From assembly GCF_001752365.1 (NCBI RefSeq), contig NZ_MEIY01000001.1, positions 1,881,569 to 1,945,568 on the forward strand: 64,000 nucleotides of DNA, in the 5' to 3' direction. The notes below the pieces were generated by a model that was not told where the DNA came from, did not search any database, and was given only the letters and a program-made list of their open reading frames with translations. The position numbers were made by a program, and so were the translations under genes. Positions within the stretch are counted from its first letter, which is position 1. Each line of letters opens with the position of its first letter. The DNA comes from Marinobacter sp. X15-166B. GTDB lineage: Bacteria > Pseudomonadota > Gammaproteobacteria > Pseudomonadales > Oleiphilaceae. Below, one piece after another: positions 19,925 through 28,921 of this stretch.

Positions 19925-21301
19925 ATGGACATTAATTACTCCGACGTTGACACTCTCCCGTCGCAGCCGCCAGCCAAGGCGCGGTTGTTGCTGGTGGACG
20001 ATGAAGAAAATATTTTACGCAGCCTGCACCGGGTCATGCGTCGGGAGCCTTATGAGCTGGCGTTTGCCCGGTCCGGAGAAGAGGCGTTGCAGCGGCTGGC
20101 CACCGAAACCTTTGATCTGGTGATTTCCGACGCCCATATGCCGGGGATCAGTGGCCCGGATCTGCTGGCACGCATCAAACAGAAGTACCCGGGGTGCATC
20201 CGCATCCTGTTGACCGGGTACACCGACCTGGCCTCTACCATCGCCGCCATTAATGAAGGTCAGATTTACCGGTATATCAGCAAGCCGTGGGAAGAGGACG
20301 AGTTGCGTTTAACGGTACGGCAGGCGCTGGCCTTTCAGTACTCCGAACGTCGCCGGCTGGCATTGGAGCAATTGACCCGCGCCCAGAATCAGGAACTGCA
20401 GGTCTTGAATGCGACCCTCGAGGATAAGGTGCGGGCGCGCACCGAAGAGCTCGAGCAAACGGCCGGTATGCTCGATCTTGCCTATCAGGAGTTACGGCAG
20501 AGTTACACCACCGCAGCTGAAGTTTTTTCTGCGCTGATCAACAAGCGGTTGCCGGCCAAGCGCCAACCGAACGCCAAAGTGATCGCCCTGGTGAAGGCGT
20601 TTGCTGAGCACTGCCAGCTGGACAGTGCCCTCACCTGGGATGTAACCATGGCGGCGGCGCTCTACAACCTCGGCAAACTGAGCTGGCCGGACCAGATGAT
20701 TGAAACGCCCTCGGAATTAATGGGCAAAGTGCAGCGCGAAGAGTATCAGCGCTACCCCGTCACCGGTGAGAAGCTGCTGATGGCGCTGGAACCGCTGAGA
20801 AATGCGGCCTGTATCATCCGCCACCATCAGGAGCGCTGGAGTGGAAAAGGTGTGCCCGACCAGCTTGCGGGCGAGCAAATTCCGCTGGGGGCCCGTGTGC
20901 TGAAACTGGCAGTTGACTTCGTCGAATTTCAGTTCGGATTGATCCTCGAGCGCAAGGTATCCCGGGAGGACGCGATCACACTTGTCGGACGCTACAAAGG
21001 ACTCGTGTACGACCCTGAAATGGCGGATCAGTTTCTGCAGATGATTGTTCAGCAGGCCCCGGATGTGGAAGGTTACGACCCAGCCATTCTGCGCCTGGAC
21101 ACCTTGCGCGTGACCCCGGGCATGGTGCTGGCGCGGAACCTGTACGCCGCCTCGGGGATGCTGTTGCTTAATGAAGGGAAGGTGCTGACTGCATCACTGA
21201 TTGAAAAACTGACCGCGTTTGAGCAAAACGAGCCGAATGGGCTGCGCTATGAGCTGTATGTGTATCCCCCTGAGAACGAGGAAAAGGAGACTGCCTCATG
21301 A
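19925..21301 (+). CDS. Response regulator: receiver plus degenerate HD-GYP-like domain
   Basis: The 458-residue protein begins with a receiver (VDDEEN, phosphoacceptor Asp69, KPW near residue 120). A coiled-coil linker follows (about 140-185), then a domain shaped like HD-GYP c-di-GMP phosphodiesterases. The catalytic HD is replaced by Tyr247-Asn248 (YNLGK instead of HDxGK), and the HHERWDGxGYP motif reads HHQERWSGKGVP with His300-His301 kept. Hydrolysis is therefore doubtful; a sensor or scaffold role is possible. It overlaps the next gene by 4 bp (ATGA). Confidence 0.85.
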   Translation: MDINYSDVDTLPSQPPAKARLLLVDDEENILRSLHRVMRREPYELAFARSGEEALQRLATETFDLVISDAHMPGISGPDLLARIKQKYPGCIRILLTGYTDLASTIAAINEGQIYRYISKPWEEDELRLTVRQALAFQYSERRRLALEQLTRAQNQELQVLNATLEDKVRARTEELEQTAGMLDLAYQELRQSYTTAAEVFSALINKRLPAKRQPNAKVIALVKAFAEHCQLDSALTWDVTMAAALYNLGKLSWPDQMIETPSELMGKVQREEYQRYPVTGEKLLMALEPLRNAACIIRHHQERWSGKGVPDQLAGEQIPLGARVLKLAVDFVEFQFGLILERKVSREDAITLVGRYKGLVYDPEMADQFLQMIVQQAPDVEGYDPAILRLDTLRVTPGMVLARNLYAASGMLLLNEGKVLTASLIEKLTAFEQNEPNGLRYELYVYPPENEEKETAS

Positions 21302-21825
21302 TCAAGATTCAGTTGGTAGACGATGAGCCCAATATTTTGAAGGCCCTCAAACGCCTGTTGAAGGCACAAGGCTGGGAGGTGGATGCCTACGACAACGTGG
21401 ACGACGCGCTCGGCGGGCTGCTGGCACACGATTACGCGGTCATAGTGTCGGATTATCTGATGCCCGCGGTGGATGGCGTCACCTATCTGCAATTTGCCAA
21501 ACAGCGCCGTCCGGATGCAATGCGGCTGGTGCTCACGGCCCACGGTGACCGGCAATCGGTTATCAAAGCGATCAATCAGGCAGAGGTCTACCGGTACCTG
21601 ACCAAACCCTGGAACGACTATGAAATCGTGGCTGCGATTCAGTCGGCGGTAGAACTCCACCAGCTGGTGCGCGAGAACCACCGGCTGCTCCAGACGGTGG
21701 CGACCCAAAAAGCAATGCTGCAAGCGCGGGAGCAGGAACTGCAGCGGCTGGAAGCAGAACATCCCGGGATCACCCAGGTGTTGCGGGATACCGAGGGTTC
21801 GATTCTTGTCGGTGATGACAGCTGA
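21298..21825 (+). CDS. Single-domain response regulator with helical tail
   Basis: The 175-residue protein has a receiver (QLVDDEPN, phosphoacceptor Asp52, KPWND) and a C-terminal coiled-coil of about 50 residues (ENHRLLQTVATQKAML and onward). There is no DNA-binding or enzyme domain, so it probably acts by protein contact. The receiver has the same AINxxxVYRYLTKPW pattern as its neighbours. It is translationally coupled to the preceding gene by a 4-bp overlap. Confidence 0.85.
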   Translation: MIKIQLVDDEPNILKALKRLLKAQGWEVDAYDNVDDALGGLLAHDYAVIVSDYLMPAVDGVTYLQFAKQRRPDAMRLVLTAHGDRQSVIKAINQAEVYRYLTKPWNDYEIVAAIQSAVELHQLVRENHRLLQTVATQKAMLQAREQELQRLEAEHPGITQVLRDTEGSILVGDDS

Positions 21826-21839
21826 ACAGGTAAGGCGCC

Positions 21840-22508
21840 ATGGCCGTATACAACAAGAAAGCGTGCAAACTCACCTTGAAGGTGGTGTTCTACGGGCCCG
21901 CTCTGAGTGGTAAAACCACCAATCTGATGCAATTGCATTCTTTGCTCCATCCGGAGCGCATGGGTGAGCTGATGGTGCTGGAAACCCGAGGCGATCGTAC
22001 CCTGTTTTTTGACATGCTGCCCATCGGTTTGCGGGCAGCCTCGGGACTGGATCTGCGGTTGAAACTGTTCACAGTACCCGGCCAGGTTCAGCATGACAGT
22101 ACCCGCAAGGCAGTGCTGTCGCGGGCCAATGCGGTTGTCTTTGTCGCTGATTCCAAGGTATCCGCGCAGGACAGCAACGCGGCCGCCTTCGGCGATCTGG
22201 AGGACAATCTGGATAAGGTGGGGCTCGATATCGAAACCTTGCCCTTGGTCATTCAGTTTAACAAACGGGACGTTGGCGCTGTGGTGCCAGAGGACGAGCT
22301 GCAGCAATGCTGGGCGCACACCCCCTGGGCACCGTTAACCATGGCCTCGGCGCTGCAGGGTGATGGGGTGATCGAAACCTTTCGCCGGCTGCTCGACCGA
22401 TTGTACACCAGCGCGGACGCAGAGTTTTCATTAGCCCGAGACCATGGCATCGATCGCGAAACCTTTATCGCGCGCCTGAGCGCCCGGCATGGGGTCGCCT
22501 GTGCGTAA
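21840..22508 (+). CDS. MglA-like small Ras-family GTPase
   Basis: The 222-residue protein has a P-loop GPALSGKTT (residues 19-27), the switch-region sequence FFDMLPIGL, the G3 motif TVPGQ typical of bacterial MglA rather than DxxG, and G4 NKRD. MglA in Myxococcus sets the polarity of type IV pili and gliding machinery together with the roadblock protein MglB. No roadblock/LC7 GAP gene is visible next to it. It sits between a receiver and a kinase, which suggests control by phosphorelay partners (inference). Confidence 0.88.
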   Translation: MAVYNKKACKLTLKVVFYGPALSGKTTNLMQLHSLLHPERMGELMVLETRGDRTLFFDMLPIGLRAASGLDLRLKLFTVPGQVQHDSTRKAVLSRANAVVFVADSKVSAQDSNAAAFGDLEDNLDKVGLDIETLPLVIQFNKRDVGAVVPEDELQQCWAHTPWAPLTMASALQGDGVIETFRRLLDRLYTSADAEFSLARDHGIDRETFIARLSARHGVACA

Positions 22509-23661
22509 TTTTGAAGACGATCCCCATCTCGACGACTTGCTGACCCACGCACAGCAGGAGCAGTTGAATGACATACTGAGCCGCTTGTGTCAGGTCCCGG
22601 TGGTGCTGCGGGAGCGCCAGACGGGGGGACGGCACACCGGTGGAGTTCAATCTGGAAACCATTGGCTGGCTCTCAGGCGGGCGCTCCGAGGAAGAGCAGG
22701 GCGCAGTTGCCGAGTTGGTGTCGTTTTTGCTGATGTTCATTGCCAAGTACCGGTGGGCGGCCAATCTTCATCTTGATGTCACGGCGGCCAGCTACGACGA
22801 ACTGCAGCAAAAAAATGAGGCATTGCAAGCGTCCGAGGCGCGTTATCGGCAACTGTCAGACGAACTGCAGTGCAAAGTCGACGAGCAGGTCAGGGTGGTG
22901 CAGCGTACCCAGCAGGAACTCTACGAGTCTGCGCATATGCGCTCCGTTGGGCAGCTGGCGGCCGGGGTGGCCCACGAAATCAACAACCCCGTGGGGTTCA
23001 TCCGCAGTAACCTTGGGGTGGCCCGGGATTACGTGGATGTATTGGAGGGATCATTGCCGGAGGGGCACGGCAAACACGGTCTGCTTGCCGACTTTCGTGA
23101 CCTGTTGGCGGAATCCATGGACGGCACCCGGCGAATTGCCGGTATCGTTGCGGACCTGAAAACGTTTTCCAGCATTGACCAGCATGAATTTACGCGCTGC
23201 CGTATCAATGAGCTGTTGCTCAGTGCGGTGAATCTGGTGCAGGCCGAATACGGACATCAGCTGAATGTGACCGACCGTCTGGATGACCAGTCGGTTGTCA
23301 ACGGGTCACCGTCACGCCTGGCGCAAGCCTTTTTCAATCTGCTCGAAAATGCCGCCCAAGCGCTGGACGCGGCCGGAACGGGTCAGGGGGGGGGCAGATA
23401 TTGCTGCGCACCCAGGTGAGTCATGGACGGGTGCAGGTGACGATTCAGGACAATGGCTGTGGCATCCCGGATGCGGTTCGCGCGCAGGTGTTTGATGCGT
23501 TTTTTACCACACGCCCGGTGGGTGCTGGTACCGGGTTGGGGCTGACGGTCGCCCGTGATATCGTGCACATGCATCATGGTACGCTGCAACTTGACAGCCA
23601 GGAAGGGGGCGGCACACGGGTGACCCTCAGTCTGCCATTGGCCGAGGGTCAGAGGACATGA
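22489..23661 (+). pseudogene. Soluble histidine kinase, disrupted by two homopolymer frameshifts
   Basis: Three reading frames join into one kinase of about 390 residues. The N-terminal part runs from ATG 22489 to a G6 run (22623-22628); removing one G continues TGDGTPVEFNLETIGW. The middle part has a coiled helix and GVAHEINNPVG with an N-box LAQAFFNLLENAAQALD, and ends at a G9 run (23386-23394); seven or ten G would continue into the ATPase G-boxes (DNGCGIP, GTGLGLTVA) up to 23661. All kinase motifs survive across the breaks. It may be intact in reality (sequence error) or switched by slippage. It overlaps both neighbours, as an intact operon gene would. Confidence 0.8.
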
Positions 23662-25913
23662 ACCGTCGCTACGCATCCCTGTTCAACCGTGATTCATCGG
23701 GGCAAGACGCACCACCTGCGGCACAAAAAAAGCGGGCCCCTTACCGGTTGCTGTTTGTGGATGACGAGCCCAACATCCTCGCCGCCATGGCCCGGGTGTT
23801 TCAGCGTGAAAACTACGAATTGCTGTTCGCCGGCAGCGGCCAGGAAGCCCTGGCGACTATGGACAAGAAACCGGTGCATCTGATCGTCACCGATTTTCTG
23901 ATGCCGCGCATGACCGGCAGTGAGTTGCTGCGGGAAGTGCGTGAGCGCTGGCCGCAGACCATCCGTGTGATGCTCACCGGCCACGCCAATACCGACGCGG
24001 TGATGGGGTCGGTCGCAGACGGGGCGGTGTATCGGTTTATCCTCAAACCCTGGAACGATGACGAGCTTCGGGTGACCATCGCGCTGGCTCTGGAGCAGTA
24101 TCAGCTGATTCAGCTGTCCCGCAAGCTGACCGAACAAAACCGGAGCCAGGGTCGGGATCTGGAAACCATCAGCAAACTGACCGCCACCAACCGCAGTCCG
24201 CTGGCGATACTGCTCCATAAAAAAGCCTGGCTGGATTCACAGCAAATCCAGCAACTGCACCGGGAAATGCAGAGTCAGAAAACACCGGTGGTCCGACAGT
24301 TGCTGCAACACGAATGGGTCGATTTCCAGCGCATGTTCGAGATGCTGCGGGATGACATGCTGTTTGAGACCGTTGAGCTGGCGGAAGCGCAGCCAGACCC
24401 GGCATTGCTGTCCTTGATTCCGCAAAACATCTGTATGCGCCAGATGGTCCTGCCCTTGCGGCTAAACGGGCCACGCTTACGCCTCGCCATGGTGGATCCG
24501 ATGGACATCCACCTGATCGACGAACTGGGGTTCATGACGGGGTACAGCATTCACCCTCTGTTGTGCGAAACCGCGCAGATGCAGCAAAAACTGGCGGAAA
24601 TTTTTGGCGGAGCAGACCAACTCGACGACATCGCGACGCAAGTCAGCACCGAGGATCCTTACGAAGGGATCGAGATAGTACTGGACGACGAATCCGATCA
24701 GGAATCCCTGGAGCAGTTGCTGGGCAGCTCAGAGGAACCGCCGGCGATACGTCTGGTCAACGCCATTATCCTGGAGGCCCTGCGTCTCAGAGCCAGTGAC
24801 ATTCACGTGCACCCGCGCACGAAATCCCTGGTGGTGCGTTACCGGATCGACGGTGTGTTGCAGGATAAGATACACATCCCCTCGAACCTGTTGATGTCGG
24901 TCGTATCCCGCATCAAAGTGATGGCAGAGCTGGACATCACCGAGCGCCGCAAACCCCAGGACGGTCGTATCACGGTCAAAACACCCATGCGCATTGTCGA
25001 TCTGCGCATCTCCACCCTGCCAACGATCAACGGTGAGAAGGTGGTGATGCGGGTACTGGAACGCCAGTCCTCTGCCCAGTCGCTGGCCGATCTGGGGTTA
25101 TCCGCCCACAATTTGCAACGCTTGAAGCATGTAGTGGCCAAACCCCAGGGCATCATTCTGGCGACCGGACCAACCGGCAGCGGCAAAACCACCACCCTCT
25201 ATGCCTTGCTGCAGCATAATGCCTCCGCCGAGCGGAACTACGTCACCATTGAAGATCCGGTGGAATTCCACGTGGACATGGCCGGGCAAGTGCCGGTGAA
25301 GGAACGCATCGGATTGAGTTTTGCCAGCATTCTGCGCGCCATTCTGCGCCAGGACCCCGATGTCATTTTGCTGGGCGAGATCCGCGACGAAGAAACCGCT
25401 GATGTTGCTTTTCATGCGGCCATGACCGGGCATCTGGTCTATTCCACCTTGCACACCGGTTCGGCGGCAACCACCGTAGCCCGCTTGCTGGACCTGGGGC
25501 TGAAACCGTTTGTACTGGCGTCTGCCCTCGAAGCCATAGTAGCACAGCGCCTGTTGCGCAGAATCTGCAGTCTCTGCCGTGAGGAAGTCCCGCCACCGAC
25601 GGAGGTGCTCGCTCAGCTTGGTCCCCGGTTTATGGACGCCGAACTTACTTTCTATCGCGGTCAGGGGTGCGATCAATGCCACCAAGGGTATCGGGGCCGG
25701 GTAGCAATCCACGAGGTGTTGACCATAAGTGAAGAGCTGCGGGTCGCGATCATGGAGGGTGCCAGTGCCATGCAGATCGAAACCATCGCCCGTGACCGGG
25801 GGATGCGGGTGCTGCTGGACGACGCCCTGGAAAAATTACGTGACGGGCTCACCACCGCGGACGAAGTGTTGCGTTTGCTGGGGCCCCAGATTCTCGAGGC
25901 CGAGCACCTGTAA
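23658..25913 (+). CDS. Receiver domain fused to a PilB/GspE-type secretion ATPase
   Basis: The 751-residue protein starts with a receiver (VDDEPN, phosphoacceptor Asp79, KPWND). A GspE/PilB N-terminal-like region follows (about 190-330), then the type II/IV secretion ATPase core. Walker A GPTGSGKTTT starts at Gly504; the core continues with the Asp box DPDVILLGEIRDEET, the His box STLHTGSAATT and a tetracysteine zinc motif CSLC..CDQC. The core looks fully active. Such ATPases power pilus assembly or type II secretion, yet no pilin or secretin gene lies nearby. It overlaps the kinase by 4 bp. Confidence 0.9.
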   Translation: MNRRYASLFNRDSSGQDAPPAAQKKRAPYRLLFVDDEPNILAAMARVFQRENYELLFAGSGQEALATMDKKPVHLIVTDFLMPRMTGSELLREVRERWPQTIRVMLTGHANTDAVMGSVADGAVYRFILKPWNDDELRVTIALALEQYQLIQLSRKLTEQNRSQGRDLETISKLTATNRSPLAILLHKKAWLDSQQIQQLHREMQSQKTPVVRQLLQHEWVDFQRMFEMLRDDMLFETVELAEAQPDPALLSLIPQNICMRQMVLPLRLNGPRLRLAMVDPMDIHLIDELGFMTGYSIHPLLCETAQMQQKLAEIFGGADQLDDIATQVSTEDPYEGIEIVLDDESDQESLEQLLGSSEEPPAIRLVNAIILEALRLRASDIHVHPRTKSLVVRYRIDGVLQDKIHIPSNLLMSVVSRIKVMAELDITERRKPQDGRITVKTPMRIVDLRISTLPTINGEKVVMRVLERQSSAQSLADLGLSAHNLQRLKHVVAKPQGIILATGPTGSGKTTTLYALLQHNASAERNYVTIEDPVEFHVDMAGQVPVKERIGLSFASILRAILRQDPDVILLGEIRDEETADVAFHAAMTGHLVYSTLHTGSAATTVARLLDLGLKPFVLASALEAIVAQRLLRRICSLCREEVPPPTEVLAQLGPRFMDAELTFYRGQGCDQCHQGYRGRVAIHEVLTISEELRVAIMEGASAMQIETIARDRGMRVLLDDALEKLRDGLTTADEVLRLLGPQILEAEHL

Positions 25914-26009
25914 TGGATGAGTGGGAGCGGCTGTAGCTGAACCCCGTGGCCAGATAATAACCGACCGATGTGACCGTAAGGGCGCTGCTTCAATAAAAGC
26001 ACGGACAAT

Positions 26010-28907
26010 GTGACTGTGACCAATCCTGAATCCTGCAATATGACCGAAACCAATCCTGAACTCTGCGTTCTGCTTATTGATGATGACGAGCAGGACTATC
26101 AAGTTATCCGCAATCAGCTGCAACATACCGATCGTGGCATGTTTCGGCTGATATGGCGAAACACTGCCGCGGCGGGCCTTGCGGCCTTGCGAGCTGAGGC
26201 GGTTGACGTTGTTCTGGCCGGTCAGCGGCTGGGTACGGATGGCGTCCAGAGCCTGATCCAGAAGGCGCGCAGTGAGGGCCTGACCACGCCCTTCATTTTG
26301 CTGCTTGGTCTGCAAGGCGGGGACCTGCACGCTCGGATCGCGGCGCTGGGAGCCAGCGACTATTTGCGCAAAGAGTATCTCGGCGGCCCGGACCTCATAT
26401 CTCGAGTTCTCCATGCCGTTGAACAGGCCGCTGCCATTGCCCAGTTTTCTGATAGCGAAGCCCAATACCGCTTACTGTTTGAAAGCTCACCCGCTCCCAA
26501 GTGTCTGGTGGAGCCGCAGTCGGGCCGTGTTCTCAGCATGAACGCCGCCGCACAACGGCTTTATGGTTACGGAGGCGGCGTTCGCAGCATCGCCGGGCTC
26601 AGGTGGGGCGATTTGTGTGTGGATCCCAGCCCGGGCGGCACGGTCATCGATGGGGTGGTGCTGCAGGCGGGCGCCACACTGGAATTGCATCGCACCTCTT
26701 CCGGTCAGGAGCTCTTCGTAGAAGTATTGGCCGCGCCCATAGTAATCAATCGCCGCGCGCGGAGCCTGCGGGTGTTGAAAGATCTGACCCAACAGGTGGC
26801 CCATAGCCAGCAGTTGCGCTTGTTCAAACGCTGTATCGAGGCCAGTTCTAACGGCATCATTATCGCCGATGCCCGCCAGCCCGACATGCCGGTGGTCTAT
26901 GTGAACCCGAGTTTTGAGCGTATTACCGGGTATGACCGGGCAGAAGTGCAGGGCCGTAACTGCCGGTTTCTGCAGCATGACCACGCAGACCCCATGAACG
27001 AGCCGGCCCTGGCAGACATTCGCAAGGCGCTGAAAGAAGGTACGGAAGTGTCCGGGGTGCTGCGCAACTATCGCAAGGATGGCAGCACCTTCTGGAACGA
27101 GTTGTACCTGACACCGGTAACAGACGATACGGGACAGCTGACCCATGTTGTGGGTATTCAGAATGATATTTCCGCGCGCCGGGATATCGAACAAAGGCTC
27201 GCCTATCACATCAGCCATGATCTGGTCACCCGTCTGCCGAATCGCATGCTGCTGGAAGACCGCCTGCCTCAGGCCTGCCAGTTTGCCCGTCGCCATGGCC
27301 GGCACATCGGTGTGTTAATGGTAGGGCTTGACGGGTTCGAACAGATCAATGGCGCTTTTGGTCATCGTGTCGGAGACCAGGTGCTGGTGGAAACCGCCCG
27401 GCGGTTAATGGCATTGGTGCGCTCCGGGGATACCGTCGCCCGGATCAATGGGGATGAGTTTGTGGTTCTGCTGACCGATCTGGCGCAGCCCCGGGATATC
27501 ATGATCCCCGTCGAAAAAATGCATCTGGAACTGGCGCGACCTTACCGGCTGGGGTCCGAGACCGTTCATTTGACGGCGTGTATTGGCATTACGGTGAGCG
27601 ATGCCAGCCCTGAGCGACCTATGGAGCTGGTGCAACAGGCCAGCCTGGCCATGGTGCGTGCCAAACAGACCGGTAAAAATATCAATCAGTGGTTTTGTGA
27701 AGATTTCAATGCTGAAACCAGCCTGCGAATGAAGCTTCGCAATGAGTTACAGTCCGCAATCAACAAACAGACGCTTACCCTCCATTACCAACCGATTATT
27801 AATGCCCAAACCGGGCGGGTTGAATATGTGGAAGCGCTGGCCCGCTGGCCCCACCCCGTGCGCGGCATGCTCGAGCCGGCGGAATTTATTCCGCTGGCGG
27901 AGGAAACCGGCCAGATTGTCGAGCTTGGTACCCTGGTGTTGAATCAGGCCTGCCGGGACATCGCGGCGTTGCACGAGGCGGGGTTCAGAGACTGTGCCGT
28001 TGCGGTGAATGTGTCACCCAAACAGATTCAAAAACCCGGTTTTCCGGACGTCGTCAGCCGTGCCCTGAAGGCTAATGGCCTTACCCCAGAGGCGCTTGAA
28101 CTGGAAACCGTGGAATCGGCGTTGCTCAATTACACCGACCGGGCGGTACAGACACTCCATGAATTGCGTGACCTCGGGGTGCGGATCGCCATTGATGATT
28201 TCGGTACCGGATTTTCCAGTCTCAGCTACATCAAGCTGTTGCCGGTGAGCAAGATCAAAATTGACCGTTCGTTTGTCAAGGATGTGATCCACAGTCCGAG
28301 CGATGCGGCGATTACCCAGAGCGTCATATCCATGGGGCATCACCTGTCGTTGGTGGTGGTGGCAGAGGGCGTGGAAACCGAAGCACAAGCGGCCTTTTTG
28401 CGCCGCCAGAAGTGCGACCTGCTGCAGGGGTTTGTCTTTGCCCGGCCCATGCCCTTTGCAGAGCTCAAACGCTATTTGAGCAGCAGCAGGGCTGTTGCCG
28501 GCGGTCATAGCGTCATTGAAGGAGAGGTGCAGAAAACCTTATTGCTGCTGGATGATGAAGAAAACATTCTGCGGGCGCTTAACCGTGTATTGCGTCGTGA
28601 CGGGTATCGCATACTATCGACCACCAGCGTTCAGGAAGCCTTTAATCTGCTGGCCGAAAACGAAGTCCAGGTGATTCTCTCCGACCAGCGGATGGCCGAG
28701 ATGTCGGGCACGGAGTTTTTCCGCCAGGTGAAGGAGCTGTACCCCAACACCGTCAGGATTGTGCTGTCCGGATACACAGATCTGCGGTCGGTCACCGAGG
28801 CGATTAACCAGGGGGCGATCTATCGGTTCGTGACCAAACCCTGGGATGACCGTCAGATTCGCGAGCACATTCAACAGGCGTTCCGCTACCGCGAAGGCTT
28901 GCACTAA
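26010..28907 (+). CDS. Pseudo-receiver / PAS / LOV / GGDEF / EAL / receiver protein
   Basis: The 965-residue protein has, in order: a receiver-like domain (about 18-140) without an acceptor Asp (VVLAGQRL); a weak PAS domain (150-265); a LOV-type PAS with GRNCRFLQ, whose Cys318 is the residue that bonds flavin in blue light; a GGDEF domain with the altered motif RINGDEF (478-484), probably poor as a cyclase; an EAL domain with EALARW (from Glu608), DDFGTG and AEGVETE intact, predicted to hydrolyse c-di-GMP; and a C-terminal receiver (acceptor Asp892, KPWDD). The layout recalls FimX with added light input. It lies 96 bp after the ATPase gene. Confidence 0.87.
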   Translation: MTVTNPESCNMTETNPELCVLLIDDDEQDYQVIRNQLQHTDRGMFRLIWRNTAAAGLAALRAEAVDVVLAGQRLGTDGVQSLIQKARSEGLTTPFILLLGLQGGDLHARIAALGASDYLRKEYLGGPDLISRVLHAVEQAAAIAQFSDSEAQYRLLFESSPAPKCLVEPQSGRVLSMNAAAQRLYGYGGGVRSIAGLRWGDLCVDPSPGGTVIDGVVLQAGATLELHRTSSGQELFVEVLAAPIVINRRARSLRVLKDLTQQVAHSQQLRLFKRCIEASSNGIIIADARQPDMPVVYVNPSFERITGYDRAEVQGRNCRFLQHDHADPMNEPALADIRKALKEGTEVSGVLRNYRKDGSTFWNELYLTPVTDDTGQLTHVVGIQNDISARRDIEQRLAYHISHDLVTRLPNRMLLEDRLPQACQFARRHGRHIGVLMVGLDGFEQINGAFGHRVGDQVLVETARRLMALVRSGDTVARINGDEFVVLLTDLAQPRDIMIPVEKMHLELARPYRLGSETVHLTACIGITVSDASPERPMELVQQASLAMVRAKQTGKNINQWFCEDFNAETSLRMKLRNELQSAINKQTLTLHYQPIINAQTGRVEYVEALARWPHPVRGMLEPAEFIPLAEETGQIVELGTLVLNQACRDIAALHEAGFRDCAVAVNVSPKQIQKPGFPDVVSRALKANGLTPEALELETVESALLNYTDRAVQTLHELRDLGVRIAIDDFGTGFSSLSYIKLLPVSKIKIDRSFVKDVIHSPSDAAITQSVISMGHHLSLVVVAEGVETEAQAAFLRRQKCDLLQGFVFARPMPFAELKRYLSSSRAVAGGHSVIEGEVQKTLLLLDDEENILRALNRVLRRDGYRILSTTSVQEAFNLLAENEVQVILSDQRMAEMSGTEFFRQVKELYPNTVRIVLSGYTDLRSVTEAINQGAIYRFVTKPWDDRQIREHIQQAFRYREGLH

Positions 28908-28921
28908 ACGGGAGGGCGGTT

